Source of the DNA: Sitta carolinensis
Lineage: Eukaryota > Chordata > Aves > Passeriformes > Sittidae
Assembly (NCBI GenBank): GCA_032173965.1
Contig: JAVUNC010000019.1
Coordinates: 9,101,234-9,165,233 of the forward strand
Reading direction: 5' to 3'
Length of the DNA stretch: 64,000 bases
Position numbers and translations under genes: made by a program. How positions within the stretch are numbered: the stretch's first letter is position 1; each line of letters opens with the position of its first letter. The notes below the pieces were generated by a model that searched no databases, was not told the DNA's origin, and saw only the letters and a list, made by a program, of their open reading frames with translations. Below, piece by piece: positions 36,841 through 49,400 of the stretch.

Positions 36841-39800
36841 TGTTCTTCCTGCTCAAGTGATTACAGCAGACACATTCTATAATGTCATTTTTGTCAGCTC
36901 TTGAAGTCCTCCTTATTACCTTTGTTCCTTTCTGAAAGAAATTGCTCGGATCTGTATCCTGATGCTCATCCTCAAACACTTCATATTTTTTTCCTAAGCC
37001 CACATTCCCTTCAGTATAGGCCATATGAAGTTATATTTTGTTTAGTCATGCTGTAATGTAATTCATGCATCATGATACATCAGCATGGTAGCACGCTGCC
37101 AATGAAAATGTGGGAAAGCATCTTTTACACTTTTAGCTCCTTCACAGCTGGAAAATTGGTTGGGACAACAAAGATGGCATCAAGAAAAATAAATATAGGA
37201 TTCTTTAGTGAAGAACTATTCCTGGTATAAAACTTTATCAGAACCAATTCTAATACCTTCTCACAAAAACTCTTCCTCATAAAATGTTGTCTGTGTTGCC
37301 CTGTAGTACAAATGAAGGGGACAGTGGGGAATGCTGTCATGACCTTTCATTGAACTGAATCAAAGAGGACCTCAGAAGGAAATTAATGAGAACATCTCAA
37401 TCTGGAGCCATAGAAGGAGCTATAGGGGAGACATAAATATTACTGATTCAGTAATATAAATAAATATATCTATTAAAATATGTTCTGAATGTATTTCTTA
37501 GATTTCATTCTTCTGAGGTTGCTTCTTAAGCATTATACAAAATGGTATTTCTTATATATTTAAAGCAAAATTTTAATAATAAGGGTATTAAGCAAACTTT
37601 CCAGCAAGAAAAATCCTGCTCTGTAAGGTAAATGCTGGCAAATAACAGAAATCTTGTTTGATTGTTAGCCCATTATTGAAATGAACACACAAATCATCTG
37701 CTTCCTAGTTTTAATTCATGAAGGGGAGGAATAATTCTGAGGTTCTCAAAGTGGAAAAACTCCTACATCTAAACCATAATTAAAATTTCTTTCCGGCAGA
37801 GTATTTATGCTATTAGGCAATTCACTGAATTATAATGATGAAAGCAAGTATCCTGTATCATATAACTTATGTACTTAATCAAGTTAACAAACCTCCCAAA
37901 GAAAGCACAAACATTTCTTGCATCTTTTTTTTTTTTTTTAAATCACATTTTCAGAACAATGCATCTTTCCATGTACTAAGAGAGAAATTCATATTTGAAG
38001 GAGGTAGAATTTTTATGAGTATATTCTGAATACATACATACATGAGAATATGAACATTCATGTAATAATAATGGTTTATGCAATGTACAGGGTGTATAGA
38101 TATAATGAATGCAGCCAACAGAGTGAACAATAAATGATGTCCTATGGTCCAACTACTCAGACCAAAACAGAAACCATCTTCACATTGAACACAGGAAAAA
38201 GATTTTACTTCACTAACACGAAACTCCAGAATGTCACATCAAGCCAAGGGACAGAAACAAATCACACTGAACTGAAGGATAAATCTCTTGAAAATTCAAC
38301 AAAATAAAAACTAATGCATATGAAGGTGTGGAATTTGAGAAAGGAGTATCAGTTAATTCGATTTTGATTTTTTTGCATGTTCTTTTGTTTAAAGGAAATG
38401 TTTCAAGAAACTGTGATTCTATAATTATAGTTTGTTCCAAAATAAACCTATAAAAACTGTACAGAAGCCTGTACAACATGATTTAAGTTATTTTCAATTG
38501 CAAAGCCTCTTTATAGATCAGGCTAAAAAGTGCTTGATCCATTTTCTCATTCTGCTTTCTGCAGCTTACAGCAAGTGCCTTCTTGCTTCATGAAATGCAT
38601 ACTTATTCTGAAAGTGCCTATTGTGGAGAACATCTAATGCTCGTAAATAATTTGCTTCTAAGAATAAAATAAAAAAATTAAAGCATATCTCCCAAAACAT
38701 GCTTATAATACATGGAGGGCAGTCACCTCATTTCACTTTCATTAAAACAAACCAACTCACTCTCCCCAACACCCCATTTGTCTCCAAAAGTACTTTAGAA
38801 TATAAAGGTCTCAGGTGTTTTTCTTTTATCACTTTGAATGTGCTTCAACATTCAATATTGACAACTACAAATTTTTATTCAGTGTGCAGTTTCAGTGAGT
38901 TCCCACTGTTTTCTGTAGTGGGCCAAATTCTTAAATTACACCACCACCTGGTTAGGGCACTGGCACAACCCTGAAACATCACTGATGTTATTGCTCTCTT
39001 ACATCTTGCATCAAATGACATCAGTATGGATTTAAAAGAATGTAAAAGATGCATCCTAACAAATACTACAATTAGATGACATAAAAAGGACATGTCATTT
39101 ATATAATGTCCTGCATTATGTACTTTTCCTGACCTCAGTAACAAGAAGTCTGAGGAGAAGTGTAAAATTGAAATACTCAAAACATGTAAAGAACTAGTAA
39201 AAAAAATGTGGAAGAGAAAAACTGGGCAGGAATTATTCTTATGACATACAATGAGATCCTCTTTAGAATCCATTCTGGTGGCCAGAAATGTTTTCATTAA
39301 TTTACACAGCTGGGCTAAGGCCTGAATTGCTCCATGAATTTCATAGTTTACCTGCTGTGCTGCTGCTCATCATCTGCAGCTCCCATTGAGATCTCGTGGT
39401 GAATCACTGGAACACAATGAGTTCACCAGTCCCTCCCTCTGCCAGGGAAGCATTTCTGATCAATAGCTTTTAGTGCAATGGGAGCCACCACAAAGCTTTC
39501 AAGATCTGGGTTTATGTTGTAGTTAAAATGAGCTTACTGCCATCTCTAGTGTGTAGTTGCTTCACCAAGCTGCACATTACAAATTAGGTCAGGGCTGTTT
39601 GTGCAAACTGGTATTTTGGAAGATGAAACAAAAGCAACACTGAAGATGTTGATACTATCACAGGGAAACCACCTTTGTATGTTTTATTTGTGGATGCCTA
39701 CACACACACATATTCAGATACATATTTAGATGTGACTGGAGACAGTAAAAATAGGTCAAATAAATTCTTCATCTAAATTGATTTGAGAGAGTATGCAATG

Positions 39801-40990
39801 GGAAAGTGCAGATTCTGATGGAAGATATGGTTATGTAAATCTCCACTGAGACAAGAGAGCTACCTCAAATACATGCAGACTGGTTTAAGTCCCTTATAAC
39901 ACAAGTTCAAATCTCTAGTTGAAACCCCCATAAATTCATCTAAAATTGGAATTCTTCTCTTAGAGTTGCATCATTCAACTACATATACTTTGGAGTTTAA
40001 GAAGAGGACAAAGGCATTTAGGAAAAAAAAAAATCTCATACAAGCGTTGACTATTTTTTTCTTACTTGTCAAACTTTTGTAAAAAATAGCTATAGCAACA
40101 AACAATAAATAATTTTGGAGTGTGGGGCACAGATTTGATTTGTGTGGGAGGAACACACATCTCAAGAATAGTGTATCACATGTGCTGGAAGAAAACTGTG
40201 GCAGAAAGCAAACCAGAAGTTTGGTCTGCAGCACTAAGAGCAGCCATGCTTCTCTGAAGTGAGACAAATGCCCCACTGGAAATTTCAGGTCAAGAGGCAC
40301 ATTGCAATGGGATTACAGGATTGGGCTGCAAAGGCTGAAGCTGGCACAGAGAGTTTAGTCACTGTGCAGCAGTGACACTCATTTGGTGTCATTTACATAT
40401 AAAACTGATCTCACTTGCTTATGTAAATTGGGTATTCCCTCCTGGAATTTGGCAGTTTTCTTAGCAAATAGACGGATGACATGCACTTTAAAGATGGGCA
40501 ACAATAACAACAACAATGGGAGAAGAATTGAAAACAAAAAAGGGGGAAATAAGGAAAAGAATAGCAATTCCTTTTGGGAAAACTAAATGTGTAAGACTTA
40601 GTGTAACTTACTCAACACAATCCCATGAATCTCACTGTCCTTGGGAGGTTTTTCAGGAGTCAGTCCTTACACAAATATTTTCTGAACAATTATTAAGCAT
40701 TGAAGACAACTTTCTTATTTTTCTTCCTCATAAGCAGTGATTCTTTTTTCTTTTTGTATAATTTTTTCATTAACAAATATATTTTTGTGGCCAATTAAAA
40801 GAAACATTACTGATATTTCAGATTTGTTTCTGTATATCTCTCTGAGCAATTCTCATGTCCATGTGAAATAAACTACACTAAGGTTGGTTGTTTTGTGCTT
40901 AGGGTTATTTTTAGATATTTTGTTCAAAAATAAGCTGCAATTCCAGGCTTAGGAAAGAAAAAAAAATATATAACTGCCTTTTTCCACCTT
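36841..40990. other. Mostly unrecognised non-coding sequence
   Basis: 36841-37025 may be further diverged CR1, but I could not align it by eye. A 21-bp near-perfect palindrome (ATATTACTGA, T, TCAGTAATAT) lies at 37437-37457. T14 lies at 37926-37939. At about 39379-39400, CTGCAGCTCCCATTGAGATC resembles an old amniote repeat. No gene recognised. Confidence 0.45.
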
Positions 40991-41052
40991 CAAATTTCAG
41001 TTCGAATATATATAGTTCAAATTTCAGTTCAAAGTTCAGTTTAAATATATTC
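40991..41052 (+). repeat. Short imperfect tandem duplication
   Basis: CAAATTTCAGTTC occurs at 40991 and again at 41018, each followed by an AT-rich segment containing ATATAT. A third partial AAGTTCAGTTTAAATATAT follows. The unit is about 27 bp. Confidence 0.6.
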
Positions 41053-42234
41053 AGGGGAAACTATGAACATGATTGTTATTCCCCATGCCATTTGAAGTCT
41101 TTGTCCATTGTGCAGTGCATGGGGAATTATTGATAGCTATAAGAGGAAGCTGGAGGTCAGTCTACTGGTCAGGGCTAGACTAAGACTAGTTGAGGTTGAT
41201 ATCCAGGGATAAAAAAGAAAAAATTACACTCATTTGTCAGTGTGAAATAGCATGCCATGTGCAATTGTTCAGAAAGCATTTGGCTGAACAGCCTTAAGTT
41301 GTAGAAAATCTCGCTAGCAATACCTCAAACAAAAGAATTCCTAAGCAATAGATTTTCTGGCAGCCTTCTCTGCCATGGAAAGCAAAGCAATAAGTGTGTA
41401 TCATTGTCCTCAGTCTCTACCAGCATCTCCGACTGACTTTGAGAGATGATCATGTGAATCAAGGCTGATGTAAGAACAGCAGCTTAGGCAAGTACACAGT
41501 TTTTCACTAAGAAATTAGGAAACTTTTATGCCCAAATTCGAATTCTAGTGAAGTACCAACAAATCCCGCCACTGTTATATGTTGGTTTGTGAACAAAACC
41601 TTACAGGGCTAATATAAGGGTGATTTGAATGGAAGGTAAATATTTGCAGAGAAATTGAACAACAGAAATGGGTGAACTGTGGGGTAAAACAGGACACATT
41701 ACCTTGCTGAACAGGACCCTCTCTAGAAGAGATGATGTGAATATCAACTTACATATAATATGCCATATCAAGTGTTGTGCTACAGAGATCCAAAACATAC
41801 ATCAGTAGACCCTGGAATTATAGCAGACTCATTCTTCACATGTATGGAAAACTCCTCCCCCCTACAGCCCTCAAAAAAACCCATGCAGGAGCTACACAGT
41901 ACCTTGAAAAAACAGATTCTGAGAGAGCATTTTCATCCCTTAGGACATGAGCATCACTCCTCACAGAAAATAATCACATAGCTCTGATGTTATGAAAAAG
42001 ATGGAAATGACAGTTCACAAGACTACTAGTAAACAAATATCAAGAGGAAAATTGGATTTTGGTCTCTACAGGCAGCTACAGATACACTGTGACTCCAGTG
42101 AGGAATCAAACTAAAGCATTTAATCTTGTTCTAAAGCTATATTTTACAGGTAAACCTACTACTTTGTTTTTGGGAAAAAAAAAACCTCTTCTAAACTGGT
42201 TCTTCTTAGGGTTAATTTTTGCTCATTCTACTTC

Positions 42235-42237
<3 letters not shown>
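41053..42237. other. Unrecognised non-coding sequence
   Basis: Nothing recognised on either strand. Confidence 0.5.

Positions 42238-42280
<43 letters not shown>
42238..42280. repeat. T43 homopolymer
   Basis: 43 consecutive T, the longest single-base run in the window. Flanks do not look like a retrocopied transcript. Confidence 0.92.
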
Positions 42281-42281
<1 letters not shown>

Positions 42282-42981
42282 AAGTTTGATCCCTAAAAAT
42301 ATCTCTATCTTTTCAGGTGATTCTGTACACTTGGGCTTTGAGCTCATAACTTTGAAGGGAGAAATCTTTTTTAGTGCACTGATGAAGTATTCACACTTTG
42401 TTAAGCAATGAAACCTCTCGCTGGTTCTACAGTGTGTTTCATGAAAGGACCTCAGCAATTTATGCTCATAAATGCCTCCACGCAGCAGACAAAAAATTTG
42501 GTCATTAGTATTTCTGTGCAAGCAGAAGTGGTGCTTGAGACTTGTGTGAGAGGCATTCAATGGAGGTGAATGTGTGCATCTAGGACTACTTCCTCTAACA
42601 GCTGAGCAGGAGAAAACACAATAGGGGAATTTTAAATTGATTCAGGAAAAATGAAAAATAAAAACCATGGTAGAGGAGGCTAGGCTTAGACATATAATTC
42701 AGGTAGGTGATGTCCAGATCTAGGAAAGATCAGGTAGGAATCATACAAGACATATAGTATTTTAGTGAAAAAGGAGAATAGTTTAAATCATGTTTAGTGC
42801 TGCTCCTTTAGATTATAATATCTGTGTTGCTATCTTTTACGGGGTGGATTTAATTCTAAAACTCTATTTTGTTAAGTTGGTGAAAATATGCTATGCCAAA
42901 TGTGATGAGAATTTGTGACCTTATTTTATTCAGCTAGGAAAATAAGGAGGGAAAGTTCCCAAGGAAGTTTTTTATTGTCTA
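42281..42981. other. Unrecognised non-coding sequence
   Basis: No repeat family or gene identified between the T tract and the SINE. Confidence 0.5.
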
Positions 42982-43102
42982 AAATCACACAATCACAGAA
43001 TATTCTGAGTTGCAAGGGTCTCACAAAGATCATTGAGCCTAACTCTTGAAGGAATGGCCCATATGGGGATTGAACTTTGACTTTATTATCACCATGCTCT
43101 AA
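42982..43102 (-). mobile_element. tRNA-Ile-derived SINE with CR1-type tail (TguSINE1-like)
   Basis: Read on the minus strand from 43102, a degraded tRNA-Ile body comes first: TTAGAGC at the D-stem, GGTGATAATAAAG around the anticodon loop, then TTCAATCCCCATATGGGCC for the T-loop and acceptor arm. It passes directly into a CR1 3' tail: GGCTCAATGATCTTTGTGAG, CTTGCAACTCAGAATATTCT, then GTGATTGTGTGATTTT. The first part of the tRNA (before TTAGAGC) is missing or unrecognisable, so the copy is 5'-truncated and cannot be a functional tRNA gene. The tRNA-Ile/CR1 fusion matches the passerine family TguSINE1, which depends on CR1 enzymes for copying. Confidence 0.82.
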
Positions 43103-44559
43103 ATCTTTGTTTATTCTAAGGATCCTAGTTGTTCTTCCATTTAGACTACCTTTTGTTTTTCAGGAATAGTACTATTTGAACAACTATTTTTGCAATTCTC
43201 ATCATAACACAAAAGCAGTTCTCCTACTGTTAGTAAGTGGGCAAGAAACAGATCAGAATCTTCCGCACCCCAGATACATATACTTATTTTTAGGCAATGC
43301 CTCCCAAGTGTAAATTTAATTTCTTGCAGACTTTCCTTTTTCCCTTTAGCTTTATATCTCCTGTAGAAAGAACCGTAGATTTAATATGAAGAACAAAATT
43401 TCAAACAGAAGAAAATAAAGAAGACTTACTTTTTTTTCCACCAAGAGGAAAGTTAAAAAATCTCTTCTTATCAAGCGTAATAGAGAAGGAATGTTGTTAT
43501 AAATGCGGGAAAAACTTTCTCAGGAGAGAAATATGGAAGAGAAATATTCAGTTCAGTTGGGTCCAAAACTACAGGGTCTTCAAAAAGCAACCAGAACAAC
43601 AAAAGCACCACATATTATTCATTGCAATAACATTACGTGCCAACACATCAAGCCACTTCAGGAAAGAGGTAAAATACAAACAGTTCCCTTAGACTTCCTC
43701 ATCTACCTCTACACTACAAGATCTAAAACACAGAGACACGAGAAGCAGCCAAATTTCACCAAAGGTTTATTTCTGTCATTTAAATGGCTCAATTCCGTCA
43801 TTTCTTGGGCCACTCATGACCCTGTAAATTCCAAACCAAGCAAACTGAAATAATGTTTGTGTTGCTCGTTTTCCTGTTTTTTAATAATTCTAGAAAAACA
43901 ATTCCATGGCTTCACTTTTTCTACCCACCATCCTCTGTCTTTTCCCTTCCCTTTTTCCAGTAATAATCTCCTGCTGAAACCCTCATCCTCTGTGATTAGT
44001 CAACATAGAAACAAGTAGGATTTTTCCACAGCCTGACTACTGAGAGTAAGAAAGGGGAAAAAACCCAAGTCATAATTTATAACCTAAAGGCAAAAATATT
44101 TCATATTAAAATCAAATAATCACATACTGAATTATTACAGCTACTAGCAGTTTTTGTCTTTGGCCTTTAGTGTATTGGAATATTTAATTCTGTGGCCACA
44201 AGCTGTTAAGCAGAATATTTTACCAGGGATGTATCAATGTAATTAACTGTGATAAAAATCAGAACCATCCAGCAAGTTTTTTTTTTGTCTTAGTGTAGGA
44301 TAAACTCTACCTATGTCAGTCCTTATAATATTTATCTAACATCTTCTCATCTCCCAGTACCATTACATCTATTTCAGTGTTTCACTATTGGCATTGTTAA
44401 AAGAGTTCTTCCTACTGTTTAAACTTATAATTAATAGCTGCAATTTACCCCATTACTCCTTCTCCAATTCACCATTGATAAAACCCCAATTTATTTATTT
44501 CTTTTTCATACCACCCTTTACAAACCTGATCTTTGCCATCAGGTCCTCCCTCAGTCATT
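43103..44559. other. Unrecognised non-coding sequence
   Basis: A 116-codon frame at 43503-43853 on the plus strand has no recognisable domain, start context or splice sites. Nothing else identified. Confidence 0.45.
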
Positions 44560-45610
44560 TCTTTTGTACATGACCCAAACTGTTCAGTTTTTTATTTCAC
44601 AGTTCTGTTTTGTTTCTGGCATGCAATGGTTAAAATTGAATGCAGAATTCCAGCCTTGAGTACTGCCCTGAGCAGAACTGGATAATTACTTCACCATGTC
44701 TTACAAGCTGTATTTCCATTTACAAGAGATAAAATGTTCCCTAGATTTTTTTACAACTTCATGGCTTTGCTAACCCCTGTACAGAATGTGATACATGCAG
44801 ACTCACAGATTCTTTCCCAAAGAAACAGTATTTCACCAAGTTTTTTCTACACCATATTTTTGCTGTCCATAATTTCTTCCTACGCCTAGCACCTACCACT
44901 TGCATCCACAGAGTTTTAACATATCTTTTGGTCCTTTTCTCTAATTTGTCAAAGCTGATTTTGAATTCAAAGCTTGCTCTTAAATATGTGGTTTTCTTCC
45001 CTAGCTCTGCATTATTACAGATTTAATAAACTTGGTCTGTGCTCTACCATCCTGGCTGATTAAAGGAAAACAGCAAAGAATTAATTCCAGGAGGAACGCC
45101 TAGTGTTTGGTTTGTCCTTTCACTTTGACAGGCAATTACTGGCAACTCACACAGTTATCCAGACAACTTTGCATGCAATTTACTACTAATTTAGAAAATC
45201 TAGCCCAAGATTCCCTAGCTTGCTTAAGAGAATATTGTGCTAGACAGTGCCTAAAGATATTTTAGACAGTGCCTAAAGTTTTGTTCAGGATTACATGACA
45301 TCTGCTGCTTCTTGACAATCTCTAACAACTGTTGAAAAATTGGTTTATTGTAATTTGTTGCTGACCTACTAATACTCATCTCTTTCTTGCCTTGCTACTG
45401 CTAACAAACCATTTTCTTGATTATTTGTTCCAAAGTGTTCCAGGAACTGAAGTTAGCCTGGCAAGCTAGACTTGGCTCTTTTCTTATTGCAAATTTAGAG
45501 TTTGGCAATAACGTCCCCCTCTTGCAGTCTTTGAAAACATCATGTGCCTTTAGGAATGTTCTTATAGGAAACCTCCAACAGAGGTTAGATTGCCTCTAGT
45601 CAGAGTCTGT
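44560..45610 (-). mobile_element. Ancient, heavily decayed CR1/L3-like LINE
   Basis: On the plus strand this reads as the reverse complement of a CR1-type 3' region. Signposts in order are GCAGAATTCCAGCC near 44645, ATAATTACTTCACC near 44685, CCAGGAGGAACGCCTAGTG near 45090, and GCTAGACAGTGCCTAAAG...TGACATCTGCTGC near 45240-45310 (compare CTGAACAGTGTCAAAGGC and ACATCTACCGC). Then come TGATTATTTGTTCCAAAG, GTTCCAGGAACTGAAGTTAG and GCCTGGCAAG near 45420-45465, which correspond to the part upstream of reverse transcriptase motif A. No frame survives. Divergence is much greater than in the copies at 55600-56530, so the insertion is far older. Ends are approximate. Confidence 0.7.
45241..45278 (+). 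repeat. 22-bp local tandem duplication
   Basis: TAGACAGTGCCTAAAG occurs at 45241-45256 and 45263-45278, separated by ATATTT. It lies inside the ancient CR1 and duplicates one of its conserved blocks. Confidence 0.85.
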
Positions 45611-45950
45611 TAAATATCAAGGTGCATTTCACCACACCGTGCTCATTCATGTACTGCACAGGCATCATGGTCCTGAACAAGCTGAAATGTAAAGAATAGA
45701 CCATTTTCACAATGAATGCTTCAAGTACTTATGCAGAATGATTATGCAGCTGATAAAGAAGCTAAGAAAAAAGTAGCAATAAAGAGTGAATATATTTTGC
45801 TATTTATTTCAGAAGTATTTTAATCTGCATTGAGATTTGTAGCAGTAGTATAGATTTGTAGCAAAGTATATATTTTAGGTCATACCACTCCACTGAATAC
45901 CTGCAAAAATAAACTTGTACTTGACCTACCAAAGAATAAATACAGTTGTG
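45611..45950. other. Unrecognised spacer
   Basis: AT-rich sequence between the ancient CR1 and the LTR. No feature seen except a small repeat of GTAGCA/TAGATTTGTAGCA at 45840-45865. Confidence 0.5.
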
Positions 45951-46425
45951 TGTTGGGTCTGGCTGCGATGGAATTAACTTCCCTAGCAGCAGCCTGTATG
46001 GTGCTGTGGTTTGAATTTGTGACTGAAACAGCCCCAAATCTTTGTCTGGTCCTTATTCTGCCACCCAGTGAGAAGGCTGGGAGGGACAAGAAGCTGGGAC
46101 CAGACACAGTCAGGACAGCTGACCTGAGCTGGCCAGAATGATGCTCTGTACCACACAACACCATGCTCAGCAATAAACTGGGAGATTTTTCCTTCACATG
46201 TAGCCATTGCTGGAGGCTGGCTGGACATCAGGCTCCTTAATGAGAAAGTGGATAACCTCTCCATTCCTTGTTTTTCTCCCCATTTTTTTCTTCACTTATT
46301 AAACTGTGCTTATCTTGACCCATAAGCTTTTACCCTTCATATTTTGCTTGCCCCTTCCCTACTGATGGAAAGTGAGGAGGTGGCTGGATGAGTGTGTAGC
46401 TTCTGGATGAGGTGAAGTGAGCACA
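45951..46425 (+). mobile_element. Solo LTR of an avian endogenous retrovirus
   Basis: The segment starts TGTTGGGTCTGGCTG and continues with GATGGAATTAACTTC, CAGCCTGTATGGTGCTG, GAGAAGGCTGGGAGGG and AGGACAGCTGACCTGA. CATGCTCAGCAATAAACTGGG follows, with the polyadenylation signal AATAAA at 46172-46177. Then come TTATTAAACTGTGCTTATC, TTGACCCATAAGCTTTTACC and TGGAAAGTGAGGAGGTGGCT. This order matches a common avian endogenous retrovirus LTR that I recall. No gag, pol or env homology lies on either side, so it is a solo LTR left by recombination. The 3' end is diverged and approximate. Flanks GTTGTG and GGTGTG could be a mutated target duplication, but this is uncertain. Confidence 0.85.
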
Positions 46426-49400
46426 GGTGTGTTAGATGGAACACAATCCTCCCTAAAAAGTCAGGTCATGTTTTTACTACACCTAAAAACATTCTGAGAA
46501 ATACCTCTTGCAAGGTTAGTAACACAGGATGCTTAGACAGCTGGAAAAGATTGTATAGCTATTTAAAGTATACTGAATCCTGTTCAGACAATAATTGTTA
46601 TATTGCATGCAGCAAGGATAATTATTTTTGCACAAAGTAATTATACTGTAATTTTTAATTGATCCAAGGCCACTAAAATAATTAAAAAATACCTAGAAGC
46701 TCAGTATGGATTTTACTATGTCTACAGATTTCTATAGATTTTCTAAAATACAGTATTTTGATTAAAATTACAGGTGGGACTGAACCACCTATTTAGCTTT
46801 CATATCCATATTTCAGTTTTTACTTTATCCAGTAAAAACTATTTTCCAGCTTTTCATGAAAAAAATGGAAGCTCTCCAAACAGGCAAACCAACTCTTTGT
46901 TAATGTTGTTTGTACAAGTGATAGCACTAGTAAATGTTGCTGGAGTTATTGTTGTTTTCACAACCCAAACTTTACATTGAAGAGTTCATACTTTCCCTGT
47001 TCTGTGCATGGCAGTGACAAGGATTCATATAAATTCTGTATTAAAAATCTACTTATTTCTCAAATAAAGATGTGAATATTGAAAGTTTTTACCATGTGCT
47101 CGCAATATTTGTGTCTTATGGCAGTTTTACAGGCTTTGAACCAAGAATTTACTTCTAATTATAAGTTCAGACAACAGGAATTCATCATCTACAGTCTAAG
47201 CTTCACATATTTTGCCAAAGTTAGGTCTGAATTCTGTATCTAGAGAACAAGATTTCCTACTGTTTTCAGCACTTAGGTTGTAATGCAATCTCTGCCACAG
47301 GTTTGTATGAAGGTATAGATCAGCATTTTGCTAAATGATGTGTGAAAATAGTTACACACCTAGGGTGTTTAGATTTTGAAGTTTTATATTACTTTAAATA
47401 GGTACCAAACTACTGCTGACTTTTTAATAACTTTTGTGGTGTACTGAATCTGGTACTGACAGGCATGCATTACACTGCAGAAACAGTGTAGGAGGAGAAA
47501 AGTGACAGATCTCAGCTTCTCAGCCATCCTAGGTGGATATTATACTTTGGGAACTTCTATACCTCTATAGAGAAGCAAGCTAGCCAGATGTTGCTACTAG
47601 CATTTTTTTTTTTTTTTTAATATGTTGCTATTTAAAGTGTCATTACTTATTTCCTTTGATACCCATTTTATTGACATTATCCTGGGTATAATGTTGAACA
47701 GTTAAGTTGACCTCCATAAATTCTTTGTTTTTCTGAGTTCAAGAATAAAAAAAAAAAAAGCAGTTTGTGATTTTGACTATTTTTCTTGTTATTTTCTTCA
47801 GAGCTCAGCAATCGAATTCACCTGGGCCTAATCCTTTGCAGATTTTCACTGAAATAGCTTCTTTATTGTCTTTTCCAGCATAACAGCAAGGTGTTTAACA
47901 CTTTTCTTCCCCTCAGGAAAATGTAACTGTCTCTGAGATGACATCTTCTGTATTGTCTATCAGTAACAAGACAAATAAATCTTTCAGTCCCTTAGCAGAG
48001 TCAAACTCAGTGGTTGCTATACTTTTTGTTGATTTTTCTCATTGGTCCTAGTTTTTGCTTTTTCTTTTTTATTGTAAATTTAAGTCACCTGAAACACCAA
48101 TAAATTTAGTACAAGTACTAAATTTTTTTGTACTTTTTGTACTTTTGTATTCGAAAATTACACTTTTAAAAACGCAATATGTTTACTACACTTACCTCTC
48201 ACGTCCTCCTTATCTACATCATCGTATTTCTCTCTATGAATGAGGCATCCCATTCTACACTATTGGCCACTAATTATTTATGGATTACAGTCATAGAAGG
48301 GCCAGTATTAGCCAGGTCAGCTCCCTGCAGTGGATGAAGCTGTGTGAACTCACAGCATTTCAGGACATCAGGTGTGCTTTTCCTATCTGATCCATAGGAG
48401 TGGTGCTGCTGTGTGCTGTTCATCTGCCACTGCAAAATAACTTTCTGTTTACAAAAGGCAATTCTCCTGTTAGCTGAGCTAATGGAGACCCACACTTCTG
48501 GAGGTTTGAGTTCAGCAATTCCTACATACTGCCTGGTACTGTAAAAAAAGTGTCAAAAAGTCCAGAGCAAGGCAAAAGAGTGTGACAGCCTTCATTCCAA
48601 CAATGTTTGCACTGATGTGCATCCACTGGATGGAGCACTCACTGGAGGAGGCAGAATAACTGGAATAATTCCAGCCTTACTACAAATCTATTATCATTTT
48701 TAATAGGATATATTAGACAACAACAACAAAAAAATCTACTATTGTCTTTAACAAATGAAATGGTCAGTGGTGAAGAGGAGGGGAGGATGAGGGGGACTTC
48801 TTCACCACCATCTGCATCTTTCAAAAGTGGCCTTTTTGCTTTATGGGAGTATTTTTTACTTTAAAATATTAAATGTAGACATATTAGGCATTTGGAAGAC
48901 AATAGGATTTATGGCTTGAGCGAGTATAGTGAATTTCATGGTGTTCTAAAACTACTCTGTGTATTCAGCCGTGGATTACCTAATACTTCAAGTCACGTAT
49001 TGTTTCTCTAAATCTGAATTCTCTAAGTTTTGTTTGTCATATACACACTGGCAGCACTACAAACAGTAAAATACTTTTTTTTGTTATTAATACAGTTTTT
49101 CAACCATCTGCACTCTAAACAACAAAGATTAAACGCCTTTCATTTCTTGGCCTAAGTAAAATGTCAAAGGCTAATTTTGTTCTGTGAACATCTGAAAAGT
49201 ATTAGCAAAAGCTTTTATGCTCTTTTCAACATATTTATAGTTTCAGAACAGAAATGGTAGAGAAATAAATAAGGTTTCTGGCCTCTAGATTGAGACACAG
49301 CTTCTGCAAAATAAAAACAACAATCCTTTAGAAGAAGTACAAAGGAAAATTTGCTTTTTCTCATCAGGTCAAAGCTGGAGTTTCAAATGTTTGCAGGCAA

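Noticed and set aside
35503..37024. Several minus-strand frames that look protein-like
   Set aside because: They are fragments of the CR1 pol reading frame, not host genes; reported once as the CR1 element.
43046..43102. Functional tRNA-Ile gene
   Set aside because: The 5' third is missing, the anticodon region is altered and the body runs straight into a CR1 tail, so it is the head of a SINE.
43503..43853. 116-codon plus-strand open frame
   Set aside because: Hydrophilic but matches nothing recognised; no splice sites or transcript signals nearby.
45804..46264. Overlapping frames of 60-105 codons on both strands
   Set aside because: They lie within or next to the LTR and do not resemble any retroviral or host protein.
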